Shown here in pieces: positions 17,949 to 25,198 of a stretch of 28,947 bases of DNA; within the stretch, counting starts at the first letter, position 1, and the number at the start of each line of letters is the position of its first letter. The position numbers and the translations under genes were made by a program. Below the pieces are notes generated by a model. That model was not told the DNA's origin. It saw only the letters and a program-made list of their open reading frames with translations, and made no database searches. Location: assembly GCA_964597685.1 (NCBI GenBank), contig CAZQZC010000015.1:1-28947 (forward strand), in the 5' to 3' direction. This DNA is from JBCBTJ01 sp964597685 (GTDB taxonomy: Bacteria > Pseudomonadota > Alphaproteobacteria > Caulobacterales > Hyphomonadaceae).

Positions 17949-18965
17949 ATGAGCGAGACCAAGGCGAAAACCAGCTTGCACACGCCGCCGGAATGGGCGC
18001 CCCAATCCGCCCTGTGGGTGGGGTGGCCTTCAGATCCGGACCTTTGGATGGACGATTTCGTCGGCGCGCGGCGGGAGATTGCGGCCATGGTGGACGCCTT
18101 GGCGCCGCATGTCGCTGTTCGCGTGGCGGCGGGATCGGTCTCTGCGGCTGACGCTGCGCGGGAGATGTTGGGAGAGGGCGCCGATGTCCGGGTCGTTCCC
18201 ATGGGCGACATCTGGCTCCGCGACACTGGGCCCGTTTTCGGACAGGGAGCCGGCGGCCGCTTGGTTGGGCGCGCCTTCAACTTCAACGGTTGGGGCGGGA
18301 AGTACCGGTTGCCCGGCGATACGGAAACCGCAGCTGCGCTGATCGCGGAGGAGGGTGCGAACGCGCGCCGTTTTGATGTCATCCTGGAAGGCGGCGCAAT
18401 CGACCAGGACGGCGCCGGCCGCTTGCTGACCACGCGGCAATGCCTGCTCAACCCCAATCGGAATACCGGGTGGACCGAGCACATCGCAGAGGCGGCGCTG
18501 AGGGCTGCGTTCGACGTGAGCGAGATCATCTGGCTCGGCGACGGTCTGCGCGGCGACCACACCGACGGGCATGTCGACAATCTCGCCCGTTTCGTCGCGC
18601 CGGGCCGCGTGGTCTGCCAGACGCCGTCAGGCGAAAGCGATCCGAACACAGATATTCTGTATGCTGTAGAAAGCGATCTGAGGGCCGCGGGCCTTGATGT
18701 TTCAACTCTGCCGTCGCCGGGACGGATCGCAGACACGTCGGGCGATATCATGCCAGCCAGCCATATGAATTTTCTGATCTCGAACGGTGTTGTGATCTTG
18801 CCCGTCTACGAAGACCGCCACGCGCCGCAGGCCGTCGCCGCGCTCGCGGACTTGTTTCCAGACCGGAAGGTCGTCGCGATCGAATCCCGCCATTTGCTGA
18901 CTGGGGGCGGCGCATTCCATTGCTGCACCCAGCAGACGCCCGTCTCGAGGACCGCGCACGCTTGA
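17949..18965 (+). CDS. aguA: Agmatine deiminase
   Basis: This 338-residue enzyme of the peptidylarginine deiminase-like fold converts agmatine to N-carbamoylputrescine and ammonia. Family residues are visible: WVGWPSDPDLW near the N-terminus, MGDIWLRDTGPVF, NFNGWGGKY, LEGGAIDQDG, the GDHTDGHVDN segment with the catalytic His and Asp, and the catalytic cysteine in GGGAFHCCTQQTP (about Cys325; usually GGGNIHCITQQ). ATG at 17949 is preceded by AAGGG; an upstream TTG in frame is rejected. The next gene is the following enzyme in the pathway. No arginine decarboxylase is present, so agmatine comes from elsewhere or from outside the cell. Confidence 0.95.
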   Translation: MSETKAKTSLHTPPEWAPQSALWVGWPSDPDLWMDDFVGARREIAAMVDALAPHVAVRVAAGSVSAADAAREMLGEGADVRVVPMGDIWLRDTGPVFGQGAGGRLVGRAFNFNGWGGKYRLPGDTETAAALIAEEGANARRFDVILEGGAIDQDGAGRLLTTRQCLLNPNRNTGWTEHIAEAALRAAFDVSEIIWLGDGLRGDHTDGHVDNLARFVAPGRVVCQTPSGESDPNTDILYAVESDLRAAGLDVSTLPSPGRIADTSGDIMPASHMNFLISNGVVILPVYEDRHAPQAVAALADLFPDRKVVAIESRHLLTGGGAFHCCTQQTPVSRTAHA

Positions 18966-19004
18966 TCTTCGGTCAAAATGCGATTTTTACGCGAATCATA
19001 CGAT

Positions 19005-19018
19005 AATTCGATCGAATT
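19005..19018. promoter_or_regulatory. Perfect 14-bp palindrome between aguA and aguB
   Basis: AATTCGATCGAATT is a perfect palindrome in an unusually AT-rich 74-base gap. The preceding bases add CGAAT at 18992-18996, which pairs in inverted orientation with ATTCG at 19006-19010. It sits 22 bases before the aguB start and overlaps where a promoter would lie. It is a candidate operator or, less likely, an mRNA hairpin. Confidence 0.4.
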
Positions 19019-19039
19019 GAAATTCTGGGAGATTTGTCC

Positions 19040-19882
19040 ATGGCGCGCACGCTCACCCTTGCCGTTTTGCAGGCGTCGTTCTCCGACGATCTCGAACACA
19101 ACACCGGCGTTGTTGAAAGATTGGCGCGAGAGGCGGCGGCGCGCGGGGCCGATGTGGTCTTGCCGCCGGAATTGTTCGCAGGCGTCTACTTCTGCCGTTC
19201 TCAAGACGACGCCAATTTCGCCCGCGCCTATCCGTGGGCGGAGCACCCGGCCGTCGGCGCGCTCTCCAGCTTGGCCGATGAATTGGGCGTTGTGATCCCG
19301 GTCTCGATCTTCGAACGCGACGGGCCCCATTACTACAATTCCCTGGTCATGATCGACGCCGACGGCTCCCCCCTCGGCGTTTATCGCAAGAGCCACATTC
19401 CAGACGGGCCGGGCTATCAGGAGAAGTTCTACTTTCGGCCGGGCGACACCGGCTTCCGCGTTTGGGAGACCGCAAAGGGCCGCCTGGGCGTTGGGATCTG
19501 TTGGGATCAATGGTTCCCCGAGGCTGCGCGGATCATGACCCTGATGGGCGCCGACGCCTTGCTCTACCCGACCGCGATCGGCTCCGAACCGCATGACCCA
19601 TTCCTGGATACGGCCGCGCGCTGGCGGCGGGCCATGGTCGGCCACGCCGTTTCCAACGTCATTCCTGTGGCCGCCGCCAACCGCATCGGCGACGAGGGCG
19701 GCCAGGTCTTCTATGGCACGAGCTTCATCGCCGACCAGGGCGGCGACATCGCATCCGACCTCGACCGCGGGCAGGAGGGGGTGGCGGTGGCCGGCTTCGA
19801 CCTCGACAAGATCGAGCGCGACCGCGCCGCCTGGGGCTTTTTCCGCGACCGCCGAACGGATCTCTACGACGGGCTGCTTTAG
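19040..19882 (+). CDS. aguB: N-carbamoylputrescine amidase
   Basis: This 280-residue nitrilase-superfamily amidohydrolase turns N-carbamoylputrescine into putrescine, CO2 and ammonia. The Glu-Lys-Cys triad is visible: Glu in VVLPPELFAGVYFC, Lys in YRKSHIPDGPGYQEKFYF and Cys in GVGICWDQWFPEAAR. The segments YPTAIGSEP and HAVSNVIPVAAANRIG are typical of AguB. GGGAG lies 8 bases before the chosen ATG. The gene follows aguA by 74 bases, and together they complete the agmatine-to-putrescine route. Its stop overlaps the stop of the convergent phasin-like gene by 4 bases. Confidence 0.95.
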   Translation: MARTLTLAVLQASFSDDLEHNTGVVERLAREAAARGADVVLPPELFAGVYFCRSQDDANFARAYPWAEHPAVGALSSLADELGVVIPVSIFERDGPHYYNSLVMIDADGSPLGVYRKSHIPDGPGYQEKFYFRPGDTGFRVWETAKGRLGVGICWDQWFPEAARIMTLMGADALLYPTAIGSEPHDPFLDTAARWRRAMVGHAVSNVIPVAAANRIGDEGGQVFYGTSFIADQGGDIASDLDRGQEGVAVAGFDLDKIERDRAAWGFFRDRRTDLYDGLL

Positions 19883-20589
19883 GCGGCTTTGTCGCCGGCC
19901 AGAGACTTCGCCTGGACGATCCAGTTTTCGCGCGCGACGCGGCCTTTGAAGGCGAGTTGGTCGTCGATCCAGGCGGCGTGCTCCGCCGTCCAGTCGGCGA
20001 TCTGGGCGTAGTGCCAGACGCCGAGGCCGTTCAGCTTCTCAGACAGTTTCGGGCCGATGCCTTTGATGGCGGTGAGGTCGTCGGCCGCGCCGTTGGGCTT
20101 GTCGAGCGAAACGGGGGTCGGGCTCGCCTTCGGCTCAGCTTGGGTCTTGGCGACGGGCGCCGCCGCGGGGGCGGGCTCAGGCGCGGCGTGCGCCGCGTCG
20201 GCCCAGGAATCGTTGGCGGGCTGGAACGCATTGGCGGTCTCGCGCGCCTGGTCGAACCAATCGGTCAGCGCGGTTCCCGGCGTCTTGTAGAAGTTCCGGC
20301 TCCAAGCCGGCAGGGCGGCGAGCAAATTGGCGGCGTTCTCCCAGGCGCGCAGATTGAGGTCTGCGGCGTAATGAAACGCTTCCCGCATCCGCTCTTCGCT
20401 GTGATTGGCGGCGAGATCCGGCATGGGCAGATTGAGTTTCGACCATGTGAAGGCGACCGGCTCTTCCCGGGCTGCGGACTCCACCTGGCGCACCATCGCG
20501 TCCTGCACGGCGCGGCTCATGTCGATCATCGCCGCGGTGGCCGTCATGTAGAATTTGAAGGGGTTGAACAGCAGGTCGTCCGTTTTCAT
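19879..20589 (-). CDS. Phasin-like protein with C-terminal helix-hairpin-helix domain
   Basis: The product has 236 residues. Residues 1-110 (MKTDDLLFNPFKFYMTATAA onward) look phasin-like: amphipathic helices, NPF near the start, and no signal peptide. Phasins coat polyhydroxyalkanoate granules. A linker rich in Ala and Pro follows (about 125-165). Residues 166-236 form a helix-hairpin-helix module, DDLTAIKGIGPKLSEKLNGL followed by YAQIADWTAEHAAWID and FKGRVARENWIVQAK, of the kind found at the tails of alphaproteobacterial NuoE and some ribosomal or L21-type proteins. GGAG lies 9 bases before the ATG. The N-terminal assignment is less sure than the C-terminal one. Confidence 0.75.
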   Translation of the reverse strand: MKTDDLLFNPFKFYMTATAAMIDMSRAVQDAMVRQVESAAREEPVAFTWSKLNLPMPDLAANHSEERMREAFHYAADLNLRAWENAANLLAALPAWSRNFYKTPGTALTDWFDQARETANAFQPANDSWADAAHAAPEPAPAAAPVAKTQAEPKASPTPVSLDKPNGAADDLTAIKGIGPKLSEKLNGLGVWHYAQIADWTAEHAAWIDDQLAFKGRVARENWIVQAKSLAGDKAA

Positions 20590-20607
20590 GGTGGGGAACT
20601 CCGACTT

Positions 20608-20622
20608 TGTTGCGCTGCAACA
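20608..20622. promoter_or_regulatory. Inverted repeat upstream of the phasin-like gene
   Basis: TGTTGC and GCAACA flank GCT, 19 bases upstream of the phasin-like start codon. The core TTGC-N3-GCAA resembles the TGC/GCA-type inverted sites bound by the PHA regulator PhaR in Paracoccus and Rhodobacter (CTGC-N3/4-GCAG), but is not identical. It is a candidate operator controlling the minus-strand gene. Confidence 0.4.
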
Positions 20623-20717
20623 TAACACGCAAAACGTTACGATTCAATGAGATCTTGAAAAGACGCGGTCAGAAATTCGCCTGACTTCGGCCGCGATTCC
20701 CAGCATAGACTCGCATC

Positions 20718-21590
20718 ATGTCGCGATCCTCGCCTCCATTCGCCGCATCGGGCCGCGTCCTTGTGTTCGATTCAGGGATCGGGGGACTGACCATCGTGGA
20801 GGCGCTGCGCCGCTCGGCGCCGGATCTGCAGATAGATTACGCCGCCGACACGGGCTTTTTTCCCTATGGCGACAAGAGCGACGCCGCCCTGTGTGAGCGG
20901 TTGCCGATGGTCGCGGCGGCGCTCTCGGCGGCCGCCCGGCCGGAGGTCTTTGTCATTGCGTGCAATACGGCCAGCACGCTCGCCCTCGACGAGGTCCGCG
21001 CCGCGCTCGACATCCCGGTCGTCGGCACCGTGCCCGCCATCAAGCCCGCCGCCGAACGGTCGCAGACGGGCGCCATCGGCCTCTTGGCGACGCCTGGGAC
21101 GGTTCGACGCGCCTATACCGACCGCTTGATCGGCGAGTTTGCGCGGGATGTGCGCGTCGTGAAACACGGCAGCGTCGATCTGGTGCGCCTGGCTGAGGCT
21201 GTCGCGCAAGGTCATGCGCCGCCGCTCGATCTCTTCGCAGCTGCACAAGCGCCCTTGTTTGCGGGCGACGCCGGCGCGGCGGTCGACACAATCGTGCTCG
21301 CTTGCACGCACTTTCCGATTGTCCGGGATCAACTTGCGGCAACGGCGCCTCGGCCGGTCGCTTACATCGATTCCGGGGCCGCCATCGCGCGTCAGACCTT
21401 AAGTGTGCTCGCCGCCCGCGACGGGGCCGCACCACGCTCAGACCAGACCCCGCCGACAGCCTACATCACCGATGACCCAGCCGGACACGCCGATCTGATC
21501 GACGTGTTCCGCAGGTATGGCTTCGACCGTGTTCAGGACGTGGCGCCCGCCGCCGACGGAAAGGCGATGAGTTCCGCACTGTCGCGATAA
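20718..21590 (+). CDS. murI: Glutamate racemase
   Basis: This 290-residue enzyme converts L- to D-glutamate for peptidoglycan. Key features are VLVFDSGIGGLTIVEALRR with the conserved Asp-Ser, FFPYGDKSD, the first catalytic cysteine in VIACNTASTLALDEVR and the second in IVLACTHFPIVRDQL with its neighbouring His. Length is normal. The ATG at 20718 has no clear ribosome site. Its last 58 bases overlap the end of the convergent ornithine decarboxylase-type gene. Confidence 0.95.
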   Translation: MSRSSPPFAASGRVLVFDSGIGGLTIVEALRRSAPDLQIDYAADTGFFPYGDKSDAALCERLPMVAAALSAAARPEVFVIACNTASTLALDEVRAALDIPVVGTVPAIKPAAERSQTGAIGLLATPGTVRRAYTDRLIGEFARDVRVVKHGSVDLVRLAEAVAQGHAPPLDLFAAAQAPLFAGDAGAAVDTIVLACTHFPIVRDQLAATAPRPVAYIDSGAAIARQTLSVLAARDGAAPRSDQTPPTAYITDDPAGHADLIDVFRRYGFDRVQDVAPAADGKAMSSALSR

Positions 21591-22729
21591 AGGCTGGCGA
21601 ATGGCGCATCCTCGACGTGGATCGTCCGATATCGTCCGTATCCATTGAAGCCCGTCGCCATCGCCTGGCCATAGGCGCCGAGATTGCCGAACTCGACATA
21701 GTCGCCCTCGGCAATCGTTTCCGGCAGCCATAGCGGCGTGGGCAAGACGTCGGCCGAGTCGCAGGTCGGCCCGTAAACCGTGAACGGTTTGGTCAGGGCT
21801 GTTTGCGCGTCGGAGCCGCCGATCACGCGATAGGGAAACGACCAGCGTTCGTGGACCGCGTCATAGAGTGCGCCATAGGACCCGTCGTTCAGATGGACCG
21901 CGTCGCTTTTGACCAGGTCGACGCGCGTCACCAGCGAGGCCGCTTCGGCCGCCAAGGCCCGTCCCGGTTCGCACCAAAGATCGGCGTTCTCCAGAACCAT
22001 CATCTCTTCAAACGCCGCGTCGATCGCAGCTGTATAGGCGGCCAGCGGCGGCGGTTCGAGGCCCGGATAGGTGGACGGAAAGCCGCCGCCGACATCGACG
22101 ATATCCACGGTCACGCCCGCCTCGACGATGCGCGCGGACGTTTCCGCCATGGCCCGGCGATAGGCGTTGGGGTCCATGCACTGGCTGCCGACATGGAACG
22201 ACACGCCCAGCTCGTCGGCATGCGCCCGCGCGGCGCGTAAGAGATCGGGCGTCTCGTCTGGCGCGGCGCCGAATTTCCGTGTCAGCGGCAATGCGGCGCC
22301 CTCGCCGGACACCGCCATGCGGACGACCAGTTCAAGGTCCTTCGCGCCGCCCGTGGCCGCGACGATTTTCTCAAGCTCCGCTGCGCTGTCGAGGGCGAAG
22401 ATCCGCACCCCGTAATCGGAATAGGCCCGCGAAATGGCGCGTCGCGATTTGACGGGATGCATGAAGGCCATGCGCGCTTCCGGACAGCGTGCGGCGATCA
22501 GATCGATCTCGGCCTCTGAGGCGACATCGAACCAGCGCACGCCTTCGGCGTACAGCGCATCGATCATCCACGGCGCGGGATTGACCTTTACGGCGTAAAG
22601 GACGTCGCCAGGAAAGTGGTCGAGAAACCACCTTGCGGCTTGCCTGGCCCTATCGGGGCGCGCGCAAATCACCGGATCCCATGCGGGACCCGCGGAAAGA
22701 AACGAAAGGGGGGACGGGTAGCGTTCCAT
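21533..22729 (-). CDS. Type III PLP-dependent decarboxylase, probable ornithine decarboxylase
   Basis: This 398-residue enzyme has the alanine-racemase-like fold of eukaryote-type ornithine decarboxylases. The PLP lysine is Lys48 in LYAVKVNP. Other family segments are VGSQCMDPNAYRRAM, VDVGGGFPSTYPG (phosphate-binding glycines), WCEPGRALAAEA, and the active-site cysteine motif VYGPTCDSADVL. The reaction would be ornithine (possibly also lysine) to putrescine (or cadaverine). GGGAG precedes the ATG. With aguA-aguB nearby, the cell would have two routes to putrescine. The gene runs 58 bases into the end of murI on the other strand. Substrate choice between ornithine and lysine is not settled by what I can see. 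Confidence 0.9.
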   Translation of the reverse strand: MERYPSPLSFLSAGPAWDPVICARPDRARQAARWFLDHFPGDVLYAVKVNPAPWMIDALYAEGVRWFDVASEAEIDLIAARCPEARMAFMHPVKSRRAISRAYSDYGVRIFALDSAAELEKIVAATGGAKDLELVVRMAVSGEGAALPLTRKFGAAPDETPDLLRAARAHADELGVSFHVGSQCMDPNAYRRAMAETSARIVEAGVTVDIVDVGGGFPSTYPGLEPPPLAAYTAAIDAAFEEMMVLENADLWCEPGRALAAEAASLVTRVDLVKSDAVHLNDGSYGALYDAVHERWSFPYRVIGGSDAQTALTKPFTVYGPTCDSADVLPTPLWLPETIAEGDYVEFGNLGAYGQAMATGFNGYGRYRTIHVEDAPFASLYRDSAELIAFPSAAGATS

Positions 22730-22938
22730 CGCGCACCAACTCCCAAGTCTGTTAAACCCGGTCGGCGTTAGTGCGTGCCCAGAAAGGGCGTGAGGTCCGC
22801 CTTATTAAAGCTGTAAATACGCACGCTCGGTCCGTTGTAAAGCGTCTCATTCGATTTTTTCGGAAGACCAGGTTTCTTGAAGCTGTCGCAACCGCGCTGT
22901 AACGAGGTTCGGATGGGAATTTGCGCAAGGCGGCGGGC

Positions 22939-24027
22939 ATGATGCGGACACTTCTTCTGGCTGGACTGGCGATGGCCGTCGCAGCGTGCGGCGACACCAA
23001 TCTCAGCGAATTCGACGGCGAGGTCGTGCCGCCGGCGCCGGCGATTGGTCTGGCCGACAAGATCAAGATCGTCGGATCCTCCACCGTCGCGCCATTCTCC
23101 ACCACGGTTGCGGAGCAATTCGGCGCCGCAACGCGGTTCGCGACCCCGATTGTCGAGACAACGGGAACGGGCGGCGGCTTCAAAGCCTTCTGCCAGGGCG
23201 TGGGGCCGGACGAGCCCTCCATCTCCAACGCGTCGCGGCCGATCAAGCCGTCTGAGGTGGAGCTCTGCCAACAGGCTGGGATTACGGAACTGGTTGAAGT
23301 CCAGATCGGCTTTGACGGCATCGTGCTCGCCAATTCCAAGGCCGGGCCGAATTTTGACATTACGAAAGCGGAGATCTACCGGGCGCTCGCCGACGAGGTG
23401 CCGGACGGACGCGGCGGTTGGATGGCCAATCCCTATGAGCGTTGGTCCGATGTGTCGCCGGACCTGCCGGACGACCCGATCCTCGTCTCCGGCCCGCCTC
23501 CGACGTCTGGAACCCGGGACGCCTTCGTCGAGATCGCGCTCGAGAAGGGCGCGGTCGACGCGTACCCGGAGCTTGCGGCCCTCAAAGAGGCCGACGGCGA
23601 CGAATTCAAACGCCGCGCCCACACGATCCGCACCGACGGCGCCTGGATCGATTCCGGGGAGAACGACACGGCGATCATCCAGACGCTGATCAAGAACCCC
23701 GCCGCCCTTGGCGTGCTTGGCTTTTCATTCCTGGATCAGAACGGCGACCGGGTGAAAGCCTCCAAGGTCGCGGGCGTGCAGCCGACCTTTGATCGGATCG
23801 CCTCGGGCGACTACACGGTGTCGCGCTCGATGTTCTTCTATGTGAAGAAGCAGAACGAGCCGCTCGTGCCCGGCCTTGTCGAGTTTATCGAGGAATTCAC
23901 ACGGGAAGACACTTGGGGCCCGGACGGATATCTGAACGAAAAAGGCCTGATCCCCATGCCGATCGCCCAACGCGACGAGGTGCGCCGGCGCGCCCTTCTT
24001 TTAGAGACAATGGCTGCAGAGAGCTGA
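22939..24027 (+). CDS. PstS-like phosphate-binding lipoprotein
   Basis: This 362-residue periplasmic substrate-binding protein has a lipoprotein signal, MMRTLLLAGLAMAVAACG with lipobox VAAC, so it should be anchored to a membrane facing the periplasm. The mature part has PstS-type phosphate-contact segments: IKIVGSSTVAPFSTTVAEQF, TGTGGGFKAFCQGVG, SISNASRPIK, and SGPPPTSGTRDAFVE. The ATG at 22939 is chosen because AAGG lies 8 bases upstream and the signal peptide then has normal length; ATG at 22942 and TTG at 22921 are alternatives. No pstC, pstA or pstB is beside it, so it is an orphan binding protein here. Confidence 0.88.
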   Translation: MMRTLLLAGLAMAVAACGDTNLSEFDGEVVPPAPAIGLADKIKIVGSSTVAPFSTTVAEQFGAATRFATPIVETTGTGGGFKAFCQGVGPDEPSISNASRPIKPSEVELCQQAGITELVEVQIGFDGIVLANSKAGPNFDITKAEIYRALADEVPDGRGGWMANPYERWSDVSPDLPDDPILVSGPPPTSGTRDAFVEIALEKGAVDAYPELAALKEADGDEFKRRAHTIRTDGAWIDSGENDTAIIQTLIKNPAALGVLGFSFLDQNGDRVKASKVAGVQPTFDRIASGDYTVSRSMFFYVKKQNEPLVPGLVEFIEEFTREDTWGPDGYLNEKGLIPMPIAQRDEVRRRALLLETMAAES

Positions 24028-24040
24028 ACGGCGGTTCAGC
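24023..24040. terminator. Shared hairpin at two convergent stop codons
   Basis: GCTGAAC (24023-24029) and GTTCAGC (24034-24040) pair perfectly around GGCG. The TGA stop of the plus-strand PstS-like gene lies in one arm and the TGA stop of the minus-strand SMP-30 gene lies in the other. It may act as a bidirectional 3' end structure; the T-run expected of a strong intrinsic terminator is missing. Confidence 0.5.
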
Positions 24041-24986
24041 GCTGGTGGATCAGAGGCATGCCGGGCACGGGGCTGCGCGCCTTCAAAACGTAGTCCGCAC
24101 GGATCGTTCCAATATAGAGATCGCGTAAATCGGGTCCGCCCCAGGTGACGTTGGTTGGATGATTGACGATCTCGCCGTGGAGGTCGTGCACCACGGTGAA
24201 GACGGTCCGGTCCGGCCGAATGGCGACAATCTTGTTGGCCGCCGGCAAGGTGACCCAGAGATTGCCCTCGGCGTCGAAGCCATTGCCGTCGGTGTAGCCC
24301 GTATGCTGCGTCACCTCGGGGCCCGGCAGATTCTCCGGATCGGGCGCGCCCGGCATGATCACGCCCAGCTGTGGACCATATTCCTCGGCCGGCCCAAGCT
24401 CGCCCGGACCTGTGATCGGATAGCGCAGCACGTTCCCGCCCGTGGTTTGGTTGACGTAGAGGTGGGTTTCGTCCGCGTCGAGGCAGCAGCCATTGGCGAA
24501 TTTCAGTCCCCGCGCGGCGACCTTTACAGAACCGTCGGGCAGATAGGCGAAGACGAAGCCGTCGTCCCGGCCGTCCAACGCGTGCGGCCAGGTGTCGGCC
24601 CAGGTCGAATGGGTGCACCAGATCGTCCCGTCCGCGGCGATGATTGGGTAATTGCACGATGACAGAACCCGCCCGTCGATCTCCGCGACCAGGGTTTCGT
24701 GCACGCCAGTCGCCGGATCGAAGCGTTGAAGCGGGCCGGGTTCCAGGTCGTAGATGCCGAAATTCGCGATGATGACGCGGCCCTCGGCGTCCATGTTGAT
24801 CCCGTTCGGCGCGCCGCCCTTGGGCCCCATCCGCTGAAATCCGCCGTCGGGCGCGATTCGAGCGACCGTTGAAAGATGGTCCGATGCGTACACCGCGCCG
24901 TCCCGACCGACGACGACGTCCTCCGGCCGGTCGACGCCCAGTGCGATCTTCTGAAAATCCTCAGGTTTCATCGCTTCAAGCGGCAT
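24036..24986 (-). CDS. SMP-30/gluconolactonase family beta-propeller protein
   Basis: This is a 316-residue six-bladed propeller of the SMP-30/gluconolactonase/LRE-like group, usually metal-dependent lactonases. Likely metal ligands are Glu in VDRPEDVVVGRDG, Asn in LKFANGCCLDADETHLYVN and Asp in YTDGNGFDAEGNLW; GGAPNGINMDAEG is another family segment. No signal peptide is seen, so it is probably cytoplasmic. ATG at 24986 is chosen because GGGGAGGAG lies a few bases upstream; an ATG at 25025 would add 13 residues and also has a purine-rich site. The substrate is unknown. It is convergent with the PstS-like gene, 8 bases apart. Confidence 0.88.
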   Translation of the reverse strand: MPLEAMKPEDFQKIALGVDRPEDVVVGRDGAVYASDHLSTVARIAPDGGFQRMGPKGGAPNGINMDAEGRVIIANFGIYDLEPGPLQRFDPATGVHETLVAEIDGRVLSSCNYPIIAADGTIWCTHSTWADTWPHALDGRDDGFVFAYLPDGSVKVAARGLKFANGCCLDADETHLYVNQTTGGNVLRYPITGPGELGPAEEYGPQLGVIMPGAPDPENLPGPEVTQHTGYTDGNGFDAEGNLWVTLPAANKIVAIRPDRTVFTVVHDLHGEIVNHPTNVTWGGPDLRDLYIGTIRADYVLKARSPVPGMPLIHQR

Positions 24987-25198
24987 GACGCTCCTCCCCG
25001 TGGGTTTCCAAGGAGGGTCCGCCATGCCTGTCTCCCGTGCAAGCCTTGTCGGGGGCGCGATCGTCGAATTTGACCGTTGCGCGCCTGTGCAGACACGATT
25101 TTTCTGGCGTCCGACGGGGCTTTTGTTGGATCGTGTCGGCGCGGGCGTTTGGATTGCGGCGCCCGCTGCCTGAGCCGATGCGGATGGAGACGATAGCG

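Noticed and set aside
22881..22906. Possible Pho box before the PstS-like gene (two CTGT half-sites: CTGTCGC and CTGTAAC)
   Set aside because: The half-sites start 14 bases apart, not the 11 expected for a PhoB box, and the rest of each half-site is a poor match.
25070..25103. TTGACC about 17 bases before ACACGAT as a sigma-70 type promoter for the RHH/EF-hand gene
   Set aside because: The -35 is fair but the -10 match is poor, and a single such match is expected by chance; left out of the features.
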